Positions 23,234-34,412 of a DNA stretch of 64,000 bases are shown in pieces (within the stretch, counting starts at the first letter, position 1; every line of letters starts with the position of its first letter). The position numbers and the translations under genes are program-made. The stretch is from NCBI RefSeq assembly GCF_004324835.1, contig NW_021163173.1:1-64000 (forward strand), read 5' to 3'. The DNA is from Dendronephthya gigantea. Lineage: Eukaryota > Cnidaria > Anthozoa > Malacalcyonacea > Nephtheidae. A model generated the notes under the pieces. The model did not search any database. It saw only the letters and a list, made by a program, of their open reading frames with translations, and was not told the DNA's origin.

Positions 23234-24737
23234 CTATTCGAACAGTTCATTCAGAAAGTCTTTCGCTTGTGTAAACAGTTCTATACCATAGTTATTTGAT
23301 TCTTGTTGCGGATTAACATGATCTTGAAGTTGATAAGGTACTCAATTGGAAATGGGCAGTTCAGTGGTTCCACCTCCACAGTGTTTTGATTTTCGGCCGG
23401 AATAGGACCATTCCAGTCAACGCCATATAGTTCAATGTTTTCAATTTCATGCCTTTCTAAAAGCTGTCTAACAGAGTGATTTATCATTCCATTTGCCCAA
23501 ATTTCTTCTGGACTCCAATTGTTCTCAGTTCTCATGGGGCGATTGTTAAAGGCTGCTGCGAACTCTTGAAGAGAATGATTAATTCGCGGTAAATATACAT
23601 AATGCAGTAGAAATAGATCGACATTATTGTCCAAATCAAAGACACCAGTTTCCTCCATGGCATAGAATATGCAATAAAATAAATATAAACAGCAACAGAA
23701 TACCTCCCTCCATAATTTTTCTATTCTTTGATTTCTGGTCGATGGCCCAGCAATAAAACTTCCTCTCCCTTCACCTCTCTCTCTTTCCATTAACCTCGCT
23801 ACTTGAACATTTTCCCCTCCGTGATCCTCTCTAACTTGGGATGGATAACCAAATTCGTCAGTTGCTGCGGCAAAAGCATGCACAACAGTGTCAGACTGGT
23901 TGTTGTCTGCACATAGAAGGTAAATTATCCGCCTGGAAAAACCATCTATGCACCCATGCACCACAAACTTTCATCGAATCAAAGCATGATTACCGTCTAT
24001 ATGCCAGAGAGCATTTGGTCCTAGGACAGTATAAACTCTCCTAGTAATTACGCATGCCAACGAAGGGCAGTACAGGATTCAAACGCGCGTTGGGAAGAAT
24101 GTACCCTGTCTCTCTGAACACGAATACCTTGAGATCTAATGTAGCCAATAAGGTAGGATTCACCTGTGGTTATTGCCATGTCTCGATATATAGCCCATGA
24201 TTACCTGGTCTAGTTCATCATCAGATATGTCAGAAAATCTGTCAAGGTGTTGCAAATTATATTCCCATACCCTACGGTGTACAGTCCATCTGATAGTAAA
24301 ATTTTCGAAATTTCAGTCCATTAGTACCCAGAATTCCTTAGGTCTTCAAGAATTTCCTTTGGTATAGAAAGAGATGATCTACCTGGATCACTTGACATGC
24401 TGACATTTTCAATTCTTAAATTGGGCAGAGTGTCTGTCGCTCATCTTATATTGGCTATTCTATTTGCCCAGTAGTTGTGTAGTTCTGTCAAACACTGGGA
24501 AAGCTGCAGTAGTACAAGTCTAGTGTTCTCTGTTAAATCGATATCCAATGTGGTAAGATTCACAACCATTGATAAAGCTGTCTCAAGCTTGTTGAAAATT
24601 AAAGAAGCCTCATGAAAGGATATCCTTCCATCGTCGACTTTTTCGTTAATCATCTGCAGTAACTGATTAACTCTGTTAAAAACATCAATCCATGATGGGT
24701 TGTCATTTTCTTCATTTTCAAAAGTTTGTTTGGCCAT
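23234..24737 (-). pseudogene. Integrase-core transposase, broken right-arm copy
   Basis: Inverted counterpart of the intact left gene, from MAKQTFENEE near 24737 to the stop at 23234. The catalytic-core half is still readable (23281-23964) and keeps DHGGEN and GPSTRNQRIEKLW. It has about a dozen amino-acid changes in roughly 205 residues relative to the left copy, including the residue just before the second catalytic Asp. The reading frame is interrupted more than once between the N-terminal part (24441-24737) and the core, so no full protein can be made. Confidence 0.85.
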
Positions 24738-24794
24738 GTTTGAAATAACACTTCGCTTGGTGAAAAGGCCAAGTAAAGCAGAGTGGATGCTACT

Positions 24795-25061
24795 GACCGC
24801 TGTTCCAAAGCTATTGAATATTTTTCGAGATTTTATTGAATATATTTTTTGCCGAGTTAAATATTTTACAGTGTAATTTAGTGATGATTTCGCCTGTCGC
24901 ATTGAATATTTAACGCAGTTACACAATGTTACACAATGTTACACAAAGGGTATATTGAACATTTTTGCGATTATTGAATATTATATGAGTTTGTTGAATA
25001 TTTTAACAGTATATTGCATATAAATTGCCTGTATTGAATTTTGCTACATTTCGGCAACCAT
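24795..25061 (-). repeat. Terminal inverted repeat (right copy, outer)
   Basis: Partner of 2993-3250, ending GGCAACCAT at 25061 and followed by AGTACT at 25062. It carries several substitutions relative to the left outer TIR and a repeated GTTACACAAT block (about 24916-24940). Confidence 0.87.
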
Positions 25062-25499
25062 AGTACTATCATTCTAAAGGGTGTGTAGTGTGTACGCTTC
25101 TATTAATAACTATATAGTCTATAATGCTGTATTTATTATCAACTGCTTTATTTATATTATTAATCTTGCAAGCACTTGCAGTCTATGGTGCAGTCTATAT
25201 TTACATTTAATCCATTATAATTTACATTTAATCCATTAATATATAAAAAAGTCTTCGTCTAGTGTACTCTAAAATATGTTAGTCTCTTTGCGAGGATCTA
25301 TACTGAGTAAGTTTGTGCATTTATGGAAACAAATTAAAATTCAAAACCAGGAATCCCTTCAGTGCATTTGAAGCACGTAACAAACGTGTTCCAACTTCGA
25401 ATCTCACACATTCACTTTTTAAAAACACTGAATATACTACTCAATATTATACTAATTTTCGCTCGTAAAATTTGCTCGGAGGTTTATTTAAAGTCTTTC

Positions 25500-27290
25500 A
25501 AAATGAGTTTAAGCAAGCCGTCGACTAATCAAGGAAATTGCTGGAAAAGTCATCGCGAAAGTTCAAGTCAGAGTGGAAAAGAAAGTATCCTTGGATTAAA
25601 AAAGCAATGGATGAATCAGAGGATGCGCATTGTTCACCGCGCCGAAGAAATATGACCTCAAGATTGTCAAAATCAGCAAACACGAGGAATTTGCAAAGCA
25701 TAAAAGGCAAGCAAAGTTGGTTTCATATAATTCTAAAATAACACTTGCACCTTGTAATGTCAATGACAATATTAAAGAGATTGAACTTCAACTTGCTCTT
25801 GCTGTAACGTGCCACACATTGATAATGGCCGTCGACCACCTCGGCGAAATTATGGTAAATCATGGAAAAGGCAGTAAACTGGAACACTTGAAGTTACATC
25901 GAACAAAGTGCAGCCTACTGATCAAAGATGTGATCGCTTTTGCCCTGTACAGAGATTTGTATGAAGATATGGCTGGCCAGAAATATTGCCTCATCTTGGA
26001 CGAATCAACAGATGTTTCTTGTACCAAACTTCTTTGCGTGATCATGCACTTCTATAGCAAGTCTGAGAAAAAAATTGTTACGCCCTTTTGAGTCTTATAC
26101 CAGTGATTAAAGCAACAGGCGAAGGTTTGGTTTTGAGCACTGAAAGGTTCGCTAGAGAATGCTGGCCTAAGCCTTGCGAATTGCATTAGTTATGCCAGTG
26201 ACCGAGCATTTGTTATGGTTGGAGAGCATAACTCAGTATGGTCCCATATTAAAGAAGAATCTCCAAAACGCATCCTAATAAAATGTGTCTGCCATCCACT
26301 GGCCCTCTGCATAAAACACGCTTTTGAAAAGATGCCTGCAAATCTTAGCTTCATGCTTTCCGAAATACCAAAGTGGTTTTCCAAGAGTGGTGTATATCGG
26401 GATGCCTACAAGCAGCTGTTTACAACATTTGAAGGATGTTCTGTAGAAGAGTTAACCCTTCCTCTTCCTTTCCAGAAATCAAAGGAGGTGGTTGGTGCAG
26501 GGGAAAGTAATCTACAATATCCTAACCAATTGGGAGATATTGCTGACATATTTTTCTCTTGCGGAATCCGAAGTGGACGCAAATGCTCGATTTAAGGCAA
26601 GAATGATCAAGAGATGCTCAATGATCCAATGAACCATCTCTACTTCCACTTTTTATCGCCTGTGGTGTCAGAATTCGAAAGAATTAACACATTGTTCAAA
26701 GCAACCGATCTTGAAGCACATGTGATGATGAAGGAGCTCAGCCTCTACCATGAAAGCCTGAAAGATCGTGTTTACAACTTGTCTGGTGTACCCTTACCAA
26801 TGGATAAAGTGGATTATTGAGAAAAGTTTTTCTTTGAAGCAGATGCCCTGATTCCCCACCAAAAAAATGATGAAATACAGTTTGTAAAGTTCGTGAAGTC
26901 TGCGAGAGATGCCATACAATGCTTTTGGAAGCCGCAGCCCAAGTTTAGCAACATCTTCCCTCTTCAAAGGACGTTTTAAAAGGCTTATCTCATCTGCATC
27001 CTTCCAATATTCTAAACCAAGTTGGGCGTGCTTCTTTGACTAACCTACCAATGCACCAACAAGCAATGCTGTGGAGCAATCAAGACAAAATGCCCCAACA
27101 AGATGAGCCCTTCCATGCTTGAAGCGATCGTCAGAATCCGTACTCATCTGTATTTTAGAGAAATGTGCTGCAAAGACCTGAAGCCATCTAAACGAATGCT
27201 GGAACTTTTTACAAAGGATATATATAAGAAAGCAACCAATTCTTTGAATGACAAAGATGTCAAAGTTGAGACTGTTGAGTCACTTGAATA
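25500..27290 (+). pseudogene. hAT transposase (older element), decayed
   Basis: Frame-broken coding remnant. Readable blocks in order are KSEWKRKYPWI (N-terminal), KYDLKIVKISKHEEFAKH, CLILDESTDVSCTKLL (RNase-H core), MVGEHNSVW with LIKCVCHPLALCIKHAF, SEIPKWFSKSG, then MKELSLYHESL and downstream pieces to about 27290. The order matches hAT transposases of the type that carries MYM/BED-like N-termini. Several frameshifts and stops separate the pieces. It is clearly older than the hAT inside the integrase element, whose frames are nearly whole. Confidence 0.75.
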
Positions 27291-27699
27291 ACAAGTAGAT
27301 GAAACTATATGTACTGGGCCATTATAATAAAATTAAGTTAAAGACAAAGTCAAAAACTGGTAAATTTGTAGTTTCATAAAGTTTCATAAATAATATAACA
27401 GCATTTCGGGTGTAAATTGGAAGTCAAAACGGAACGGTATGATAGACTTCTCCCCAATCCCCTCATCATAATTTAGAGTTTGGCTCTTTTTGGCTTATTT
27501 TCATATTCGGTTTGGCTTTTTCTGTCCCAGAAGACCTGGCAACCCTGAATAAAACCTCTGTCTGATCTTAATTGTGTACAAACAACATTGTAAGTGCAAT
27601 TTAATTTCTCAAAGCAATTTGAATTATCAACCCTGGATGATGATGATGAATCAATCACATTATTTATCTTTTCAGGTGTCTTCTGGCTGCCACAGATTA

Positions 27700-27985
27700 T
27701 GCAATCAAATCACATTGTCATCATGGCTTAAAACACCTGTCTTTACATCTGTAACAGTTGTTACCTTCTTGATTTGATCGACCATAAGAGTGTTTAATGG
27801 GGAAATTACGATAACAATTGTTTCTGGCCATACGGCAGAAACATTGCTTCTTTCCCTTTAATGAAGTCGAATTAACATGGCAAAAGTTGGTATTATGGTA
27901 TATTAGAGATTTCCCAAACCCCGTGGGTAGAATGGCAATTACATCTCTTCCATTATTAATATGACGAATAGCATCTTTTTGTTCC
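27700..27985 (-). pseudogene. RecQ-like helicase fragment
   Basis: On minus the sequence reads QKDAIRHINNGRDVIAILPT followed by GFGKSLIYH (Walker A), then after a short frame change VIVISPLNTLMVDQIKK (motif Ia/SPL-type block). These are the first two conserved motifs of RecQ-family DNA helicases. The DEAH motif and C-terminal motifs are absent. The fragment lies immediately next to the 313 bp repeat that was the hAT target. Confidence 0.65.
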
Positions 27986-28296
27986 TTTTAATGTTATGTT
28001 AGAATTATTAGTCTTGGTTAGTGAAAAATTTCTCATTTTTCATTCAAAAATTTCAAAAATTTCTGTCTCATCAATACATGCATTTGCATTCTTTGTGCTC
28101 ACAATGTTTTCTTAATATTTTAGCCTGATTCTATTCTATGCAACCAAATCTCTTTGTAGGAATTCTGATGAAGATCAACAGCAAATCCCAGGGCCTTTGT
28201 GGAGAGCAACAGAGCTAGGATGCAGTGAGCGTTGCTCATGCTAAGTTGGTTTCAAAGTTCAAATATCATATCTCACCTTGATCGGCAGCATTTGGA

Positions 28297-28566
28297 GTGA
28301 TTTTCTTCAAGATGAAGTATGCATTGTTAGAATTTATTGATGAAAAGTCTTGTGAGATTGGCGAAACATTCTGGATTCGTCATGAAGATGCTAGTACATT
28401 AAAAAATGTTGGCTGGAACAAACAAAAAGAAGTTATGGTGGCATGGCCACATGACTTTGCAAAGGTGTCAAAGCAAATCGTGAAAGGATCCATTGACCCA
28501 ATGTTGGTTTCCACTAGGAAACTTAGAAGATGTGTAAATACTACCAGATGTGTAAATTTTGTACTT
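28297..28566 (+). CDS. Exon-like ORF of unknown function
   Basis: Open frame whose core reads KYALLEFIDEKSCEIGETFW, then KEVMVAWPHDFAKVSKQIVK. The pattern looks like a short beta-rich N-terminal module, as in first exons of multicopy cnidarian genes (compare the BEN gene exon at 59472). I do not recognise a named domain. A splice donor is not obvious, and the frame ends within a low-complexity duplication of TGTGTAAATACTACCAG-like sequence. Probably a remnant. Confidence 0.35.
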
Positions 28567-28822
28567 TAAACTTCAGAAATCCTTTATTTCTCCATGGGAA
28601 AACATCAACACAACAACTAGCCCACACTTAAATGACCTTGAAATATTTCTCTCAGACTATGCACCATCCCTCCCTAGCATAGGTCAGATCAAGAATCATC
28701 TCAAAGAATCAAAGGCAACAGGGGGGTACAGTGTTCTAGCATGGCTACTTAAGCAATTCTCCTATATCCTAGCACCAGTCGTTTATGAAATTATTACAGC
28801 CAGCATTAAACAGAACTTTTAA
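28559..28822 (+). mobile_element. LINE reverse-transcriptase fragment
   Basis: The frame reads SPHLNDLEIFLSDYAPSL, then IGQIKNHLKESKATGGYSV and LAWLLKQFSYILAPVVYEI. This is the start of the RT domain of CR1/L2-like non-LTR elements, where the usual block is KATGPDGIPAWLLK. Only about 88 residues survive, with no endonuclease or catalytic YxDD part. A 5'-truncated, 3'-lost fossil on plus. Confidence 0.65.
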
Positions 28823-29574
28823 CAAAAAATTAAATTTATTGCTGTTCTCTGATTTGATGTTTTATTGATATGTTTCATATTGTGTTATATATATATAATA
28901 TATATCTTTTATTATTTATACATATATTTATTAATGTGAGTATGAAAATATTTTCTTATGCACTACATATGTTCTTCATTAGATTTTTATGCAATACAAA
29001 ATATGTATCAGACAGGTATTGATTAATTTTTGCACATATCGTGGATACCCTGAATGGTAAGGGAGAACTAACCCAGAGTTGTAATATTCTTGTAAGTTTG
29101 TATGGTGACATCAATAAGTAAATTAACTTGTAGGTACACTACATAAGTATTTAATACTGCAAAGCTTTCGGTCCGTTTAACCTGGGCCTTCATCAGTGCA
29201 ATTTACCTGACTACACATCTACTTGTTACTTAAATATCATGTTCATCATGATTTTTTAGCTTGCGCCAATAATTAAACGGTTTCACTTTACCAAACAATT
29301 ATGGAAAAGATAGTTCTAATTGATGTGTGCATGCTCCAGGCAAGTATCTAGCTAGCAAACACTGAAAAGAGCATTCCGCATACTATTGAGTGGCTTTTCC
29401 TCTTGGGCGATAGTTTGACGTTTATAGATTTAAAAAGATTCTATCATTTTACAAGAGACGGTAGATTTTCATTCCCTAAAATGGTTGCATCTTTCTATTT
29501 AAGCGATGATCAAAGTCCATGCATAGTGAGCTACAGCAGACTTTTCCAGGTCTCTCCAAGGTCAATAGTGATTT

Positions 29575-30290
29575 GTTTGATGATGAAACAATTGATGAAG
29601 AAAGTGCTGTTGGTGAGTCATTTACCCTTGGTAGTTGTGAAAATGAATCTAAAGAAGATAATGAAGTAAGCCTTAAATCCATTCTTCAACAAACCCAAAC
29701 AAGTAAATTTAATATTTGTACAAGTAATATTTGGTAGGGGGCGAAAAAAAAAGTAATGTTAAGAAAATCTTTCTCTCCGTCACATAAAATATCAGTAAAG
29801 TTTACGCATAATATAGGAATGTCCGAAGGGGCTGTAGATCTAGGTGGTCCCATGAGAGAATTTATGACATTGGTTTTAGAATATTTGACTCACTCAGAAC
29901 TATTTACCGGTCCCAGCAACAGGAAATTACTGCCTTTGACTGTTCAGTGGTCATGAAATAGGGTATCAGTATCACTTGAGGATGTGTCTGATTATGAAAT
30001 ACGGTCTGCATTGCAACAGCTCCTTGACGTGGAAACAACAGAAAATGCACAAGATATCATTTGCAGTTTAAATTTGGAAATGCTGCTTGATATTTCAGAA
30101 AATTAGGTTGTAGGAAATCTTAGCGATGTTAAGAAGATCGTTAAGTCTATGGTGTCTTGATTTGTTTTGGGGGGAACTTGCGCTGCTTTGGAGAGTTTTA
30201 AGGAAGGATTATCAACCTTTGATATTTTAAGCTGTATAATCGTGCACCTAATTGCATTCAAGCCGGAACTGTGTTTCACAATACAAGTTA
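29575..30290 (+). pseudogene. Second HECT-domain pseudogene (different subfamily)
   Basis: Frame pieces in order: TSKFNICTSNIW, KSFSPSHKISVKFTHNIG, SEGAVDLGGPMREFMTLVLEY with LFTGPSNRKLL (HECT N-lobe), VSDYEIRSALQQLLDVET, GNLSDVKKIVKSMV, and CAALESFKEGLSTF. This is the N-lobe and linker of the G2/M-ligase-like HECT family. Several stops interrupt it, a stretch between LTVQ and VSVSLED appears deleted, and the C-lobe with the catalytic Cys is missing. Its sequence differs clearly from the HECT of the integrase element. Confidence 0.7.
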
Positions 30291-30299
30291 TAACCTGTG

Positions 30300-31610
30300 A
30301 AATGATGGCCCAACCTTTCTGTGTTATTATGTTGTTATGTGTTGGAAAGTATACTGCTCTCTTTTTGGCAGGATTTCTTTGTTGATATTGAGAAGGGTGA
30401 TGTTGGTGTTTATATTCTGACATACAGTTCTTTTCATCATCATAAGGTTATTCCCACCATAACCTTTATTCCTCTGTTGGAATTCTTGCATGAGCTGGAA
30501 AAAAAATGCAATTCTGTCAAAATGTCCAAAAGCAAATACATTTGATTGTACGTTGTATCTTCCAACAGTACACAAAATTATATCAAATTTATAATGGTTA
30601 AAAAGTACTTTCAACTTGAAAATTTTGAACTTCGAAATTGTAAAGTTCAATCTTGGCCATGCCAAGTGGTGAGGATTTAACATTTGAAATAATCACTATT
30701 TTCACTATCTACATTTTGAACAACCAGCCCCATGTATACATAATGATGTCACATCAGTTATGCTAAGCTAGTAAGTACCTAAGAATAGTGTAGAGAATCA
30801 AATCAGTCCTATTTTACAGTTCTAATGTGTGTTCAGTTAATTTTTTTATTTGTGTGTTCAACTTCTTTTAGGATGTAAGTTGTTAATGATGTAAGTTGTT
30901 GCTAATATTTTTTTGTATCTATTTTTTAATTAATTTGCATGTGATATTTTTATTTTTGTACAAATATATTTTTTGTGCATATTTGTTATTATTTGCGTAA
31001 TTCAAATTTATTAACTTGTTCAATTTTTATGTCTGTGTGTCTTCCTTTATTTTTATGTGGTGGCCCTTCTCAGTCACCTTAGCAGACAACAAAGACAGTT
31101 AATTAACTGTGCCAACTTTCGAATATACATTCACCTATTAACCAAATTATTGTCTTATGGTCTTCTTTGATCTGTTTTTGTTAAACAAGATAAACTAACA
31201 CCAGTCAAACACTCACCAAAATGTAATATTTTACAACTAACTAAAAATTGAAATTCAGTGGTGAATGATGAATCAATTATTGAACTCAGTTCTTGCAAAT
31301 ATTGTGATTTGTTGTTGACTCACAGATCAATTATTTGCCTCTGCCTTCGGCAACAAGCAGTAAAATTCATCTCGAGCACTATTTCACCTAGCTGAGTAAA
31401 AAAGAAAACCCTCAGGGGCTTGCTATTGCATTGAAGATAACCTTAATAAAACTCATCCTAATACAAATGTATGGACCAATGAAGCAAACGTAAAGTAAAT
31501 CCAGCATATATATAGTCATAGTAAAACAGAATGCAAAGCAAGGCAAAAGCAGGTAAATGCTGCTACACAAAACACATAAGGTGTGCTAATATAATTATAA
31601 ACCCAAGAAA
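30300..31610. other. No gene recognised
   Basis: AT-rich sequence with short frames only. ATTTTTTGTG-type runs occur around 30840-31020. I see no coding block, structured RNA or clear repeat end. Confidence 0.5.
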
Positions 31611-31619
31611 AAGCGCATA

Positions 31620-32176
31620 TAGCTATTGTGCAATATGCAAGAGCAACATGGCACTGGGGTAAATCACGAACACAGCCAGAAGTGAGAAGCACAATTTTAA
31701 AGCTATCAAGGCGACATAAACCGTGAAAATGACGTACTTGTACAGAACTGGTCCAAGGCATTGGCTCAGATTATGATGCAGCTTGGGAGTATCTAGACTC
31801 CATAAATGGGGATGTGAGACATGTATCGGATAAGATAATGCAGAATATTTATCATCATAGGATGGGTGGTTGTTAGATATTAACAAGTTTGTGATGTCTT
31901 TTAGTTTTTTATTCTGCATTTTTTTTTACATTCCGCCCACCATTTATTTGGTTCAGCATCCTTGAGATGTGTTATGTTTGTTTGATAGGAAACAGACTTA
32001 CAGAGTTTTCTTTCTCTGTTAACTCGATTACGATAGTATCTAAATTTGGTGAGACAATCTTGGAAAAGAGCTTTCTCACATTTTTTAAGAGATTTCAAAT
32101 GGCCAGTTGTCCCTTGGAGCATCCTGTGCATCATTGCAAGAAAATCTCTACTAGAATGGGTTTTGTTTCGCAACAA
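31620..32176 (-). mobile_element. LINE ORF2 fragment (region before RT)
   Basis: On minus: KCEKALFQDCLTKFRYYRNR, then NRERKLCKS, then HLKDAEPNKWWAECKKKC. The KWW motif and basic spacing match the linker between endonuclease and RT in CR1/L2-like elements. The following frame (31919-31623) continues less clearly. Strand is opposite to the LINE piece at 28559, so it is a separate insertion. Confidence 0.55.
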
Positions 32177-32338
32177 ATCAAGAGTATCAGTGTTGGCAGA
32201 AACAGTAAAGGTTCTTCATGTGAAGTTTACACCACCAGTCCGACATATCTGAATTTGGCGAACAGAAAGTATGGGTGTCCTTATCAAACCATGCACTTGC
32301 AAAGCTGATCGAGGTACGGGGATAAACCAGCTACAGCT

Positions 32339-32593
32339 ATGGCTCAGATTGCACTCCAGAAAAAGCTGAAGAGAATCAAGTTGTATCCACAAGAGGCAAA
32401 AGCGATCAAGGCCAACTCGTATATGGATGACCTAAGTGATTTACTCAATACTGTACAACAAGCTCGAAAACAAACTGAGGACATTGACAAGATTTTGGAA
32501 ACTAGAGGGTTGTGCGTGAAGGAGTGGATATCGAAGCCTTTCTTTCGCACCTGCGCATGGCAAATCAGCAAAGGGAAATTTGTCCAGATTTAT
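32339..32593 (+). mobile_element. BEL/Pao-like LTR retroelement fragment
   Basis: A short remnant with the pol-like block AIKANSYMDDLSDLLNTV followed by a KQTEDIDKILETRG and KEWISK region, as found in BEL/Pao polyproteins around the reverse transcriptase. Only this part is visible; LTRs were not found nearby. An old, broken fossil. Confidence 0.6.
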
Positions 32594-32609
32594 TGACAGC
32601 AAATCCAGA

Positions 32610-34180
32610 GTTGCACCGCTAAAAGAACTGACAATTCTGCAATTCAGGATTCAGTTATATACAGTATTAGTATAATTACAAAGGAGATTATTGAAAATTC
32701 TGGCATCTGATGAAGGGGGGCAAGGGGTGGTCTTTTCACAAAATCACAAAGGTCTTTTTGAGATTTCAGGAGTCACAAGAAGATAATTTCATTTTCACAA
32801 TTTTTTCAACACATTATGGCATTAAAGTAACGACGGTGTTCGAAGGTCTAGGAAAATCTACAACTAGTTGACTTTGCAGCGGGAAAGACTGAGGAATGTA
32901 GTAAAAGGCAAATGTTTTGATTTTTCGACCTTTAGTTTTAATTGGGGCTCAGTATTGAACCTAAAAATTTATAAATAGTGTCAAAATATTGGTGAAATTA
33001 AGATGCCTTAGCCAGCTTTTTAGGTCTTCACGATTTACGGAATGGCATTTTCTTAAATCACTAATCCGGATACACAAATGAAGGTAATCACAGGTCACAA
33101 AAATACCCTTGCCCTCCACCCCTCTGATCTGTCGATCGATATCTGACATTACAAACTATTAATAAGAAGACTATTGAAATAAGATTTTTGACTAATTAGT
33201 ATCTCGATGTAAACCGAATAGCCAAGAACATTTTAGAGAAAAGATGGTGTTTGCAAAATCTCAAGCTGTTTAAATTATGAAAGTACTTCAAACCTTTTGA
33301 TAATCATCTTAGTCGTCATCATAAAGGTACAACAAGAGCAATGAATGATGGCCTCCCTCATTCATATTCCTACAGGAGTGACTTTTTGATCCAAGCCAGG
33401 CAAAATTATTTGATTGGTGAAAATATTGGCAGCAACTCGAGTATGTTAATGGCTGGGCCTTCCCACGCTTTATTAAAATTATGTGTGTGAGACATGCAAG
33501 ACTTTTTAGATGTGCAAGGCTTACATGTCAAATGTATTGGCCATTGCTGTTTACCATATTGTACTCGAAAGAATTGATCTCAAGATTTTCCCACAAAATA
33601 TTTATGGATACAATTTTTGGATGGATTCTTCACATTATCTCACCAGGTCAGTGCATTGTAGTGCATTCACACAATACCCGCCGCCAGCCGACCATTTTAA
33701 ATTCTCTACGACTAGGTATCATTTATATACCTACTCTTTGGTATTTCGTTATACTTCAGTTTTTACAAACACGAACATTCCTGTAAACTTTTTACAAAAT
33801 TTTTACAGCTCTTTAGACCATTTTTACAGCTCTTTAAAGCATTTCTAGAAATAATGTAGCATTTCTACAGCTTAAATACTGTTATACTGTATAGTACAGT
33901 TATATGTATAAATTATGACATTTTAAGTTTACACATGAAACTTGCCTCGATATATTACTTGTTTTGACAAATTAAACAGTTTCCATTAAATGAAATTATC
34001 TTTGATTGATACCTCAAAGTTCCTAAGAGTAGAAGTGTTGAATAAAGCCTCTAAGTCTTGACAATATAAGCTTCAACAATTCACAGTATGAAATAAAGCT
34101 TTACTTATCATTTAGGTGCTTTGCAGGGTTTGGTGTGACAGCTTGTGAACTGTGACAGACTCCATACCCTCACCAAGATA
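32610..34180. other. No gene recognised
   Basis: AT-rich. Frames of about 100 residues at 33481-33848 overlap in two frames and have no conserved look. A short repeat of TTTTTACAGCTCTTTA occurs near 33800-33835. Confidence 0.45.
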
Positions 34181-34184
34181 CTCT

Positions 34185-34412
34185 CTAAGAGAGTGGCTTT
34201 TCTCTTTGGACACCCAATAAATGTGGGATAGATGAATAAGTCAGTGCATTCATACACTGTGCTTCATTTAGAACTGCCCTCAAATCAGATGTGGGTAGCT
34301 TCTCCTCAATAGCTATTATCCGAAAACTCTTCATTTGTTTTACAACACACTCTCCATAAGTTCCAGTTCCAACAGGAATAGGACTAGAGTTACCTTTTTC
34401 CACAGGTGACAA
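34185..34412 (-). pseudogene. Protein-kinase N-lobe fragment
   Basis: Reads GTGTYGECVVKQM (glycine-rich loop), then FRIIAIEEKL where the VAIK lysine would be, then RAVLNEAQCMNALTYSSIPH with a plausible helix-C Glu, then LLGVQ. The usual lysine position holds Glu here. No catalytic loop follows. It looks like one exon of a degenerate kinase-like gene. Confidence 0.45.

Larger units (their letters stand above)
2993..25061. repeat. Giant imperfect palindrome, two ~11 kb arms
   Basis: The left arm (2993-14137) reads as the reverse complement of the right arm (14230-25061). Paired landmarks are the integrase stop codons (4819 and 23234), the hAT elements (8865-12035 and 16325-19490), the fold-back insertions (10381-11127 and 17230-17976) and the blocks at 14041-14050 and 14322-14331. 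Coordinate sums are about 28372 near the centre and about 28055 at the outer ends, so a few arm-specific indels exist. Examples are a solo LTR only on the left and about 165 bp extra near 22560-22730 only on the right. Central arms are almost identical; outer arms carry clear substitutions. Confidence 0.95.
15055..25061. mobile_element. Integrase + HECT transposon, right (inverted) copy
   Basis: This is the inverted partner of the left copy. It has the same TIRs (15055-15304 and 24795-25061) and the same hAT insertion at the same site. It is flanked on both sides by AGTACT (15049-15054 and 25062-25067), which I read as a 6 bp target-site duplication, although the hexamer is itself palindromic. 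The flanking sequence on both sides belongs to an older hAT (14749-27547), so this copy inserted into that element. Its integrase gene is broken. Its last HECT exon is intact, unlike in the left copy. Confidence 0.8.
14749..27547 (+). mobile_element. Older hAT transposon, interrupted by the integrase-HECT element
   Basis: The left end CAGGGTTGCCAACTTGGC is at 14749 and the right end GGCAACCCTG at 27547. It is flanked by a perfect 8 bp duplication AATAAAAC (14741-14748, 27548-27555). Subterminal TTGGCTTA-type motifs occur at both ends. Without the insertion at 15055-25061 the element is about 2.8 kb and holds one decayed transposase gene. The two ends are 12.8 kb apart, yet flanks and duplication match, which makes the nested insertion clear. 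Confidence 0.88.

Noticed and set aside
2993-25061. Palindrome as a pure assembly or read-hairpin artefact
   Set aside because: Outer arms differ by many substitutions and by arm-specific insertions (solo LTR left, ~165 bp right), and the outer flanks are unrelated. Misjoining of haplotypes is not excluded, so it is kept as a caveat.
31967-32308. Plus-strand frame of 113 residues
   Set aside because: It is the antisense shadow of the LINE fragment read on minus (KWWAECKKKC block).
33481-33848. Overlapping frames of 101 and 112 residues
   Set aside because: Two frames are open over the same AT-rich sequence with no conserved blocks, most likely chance.
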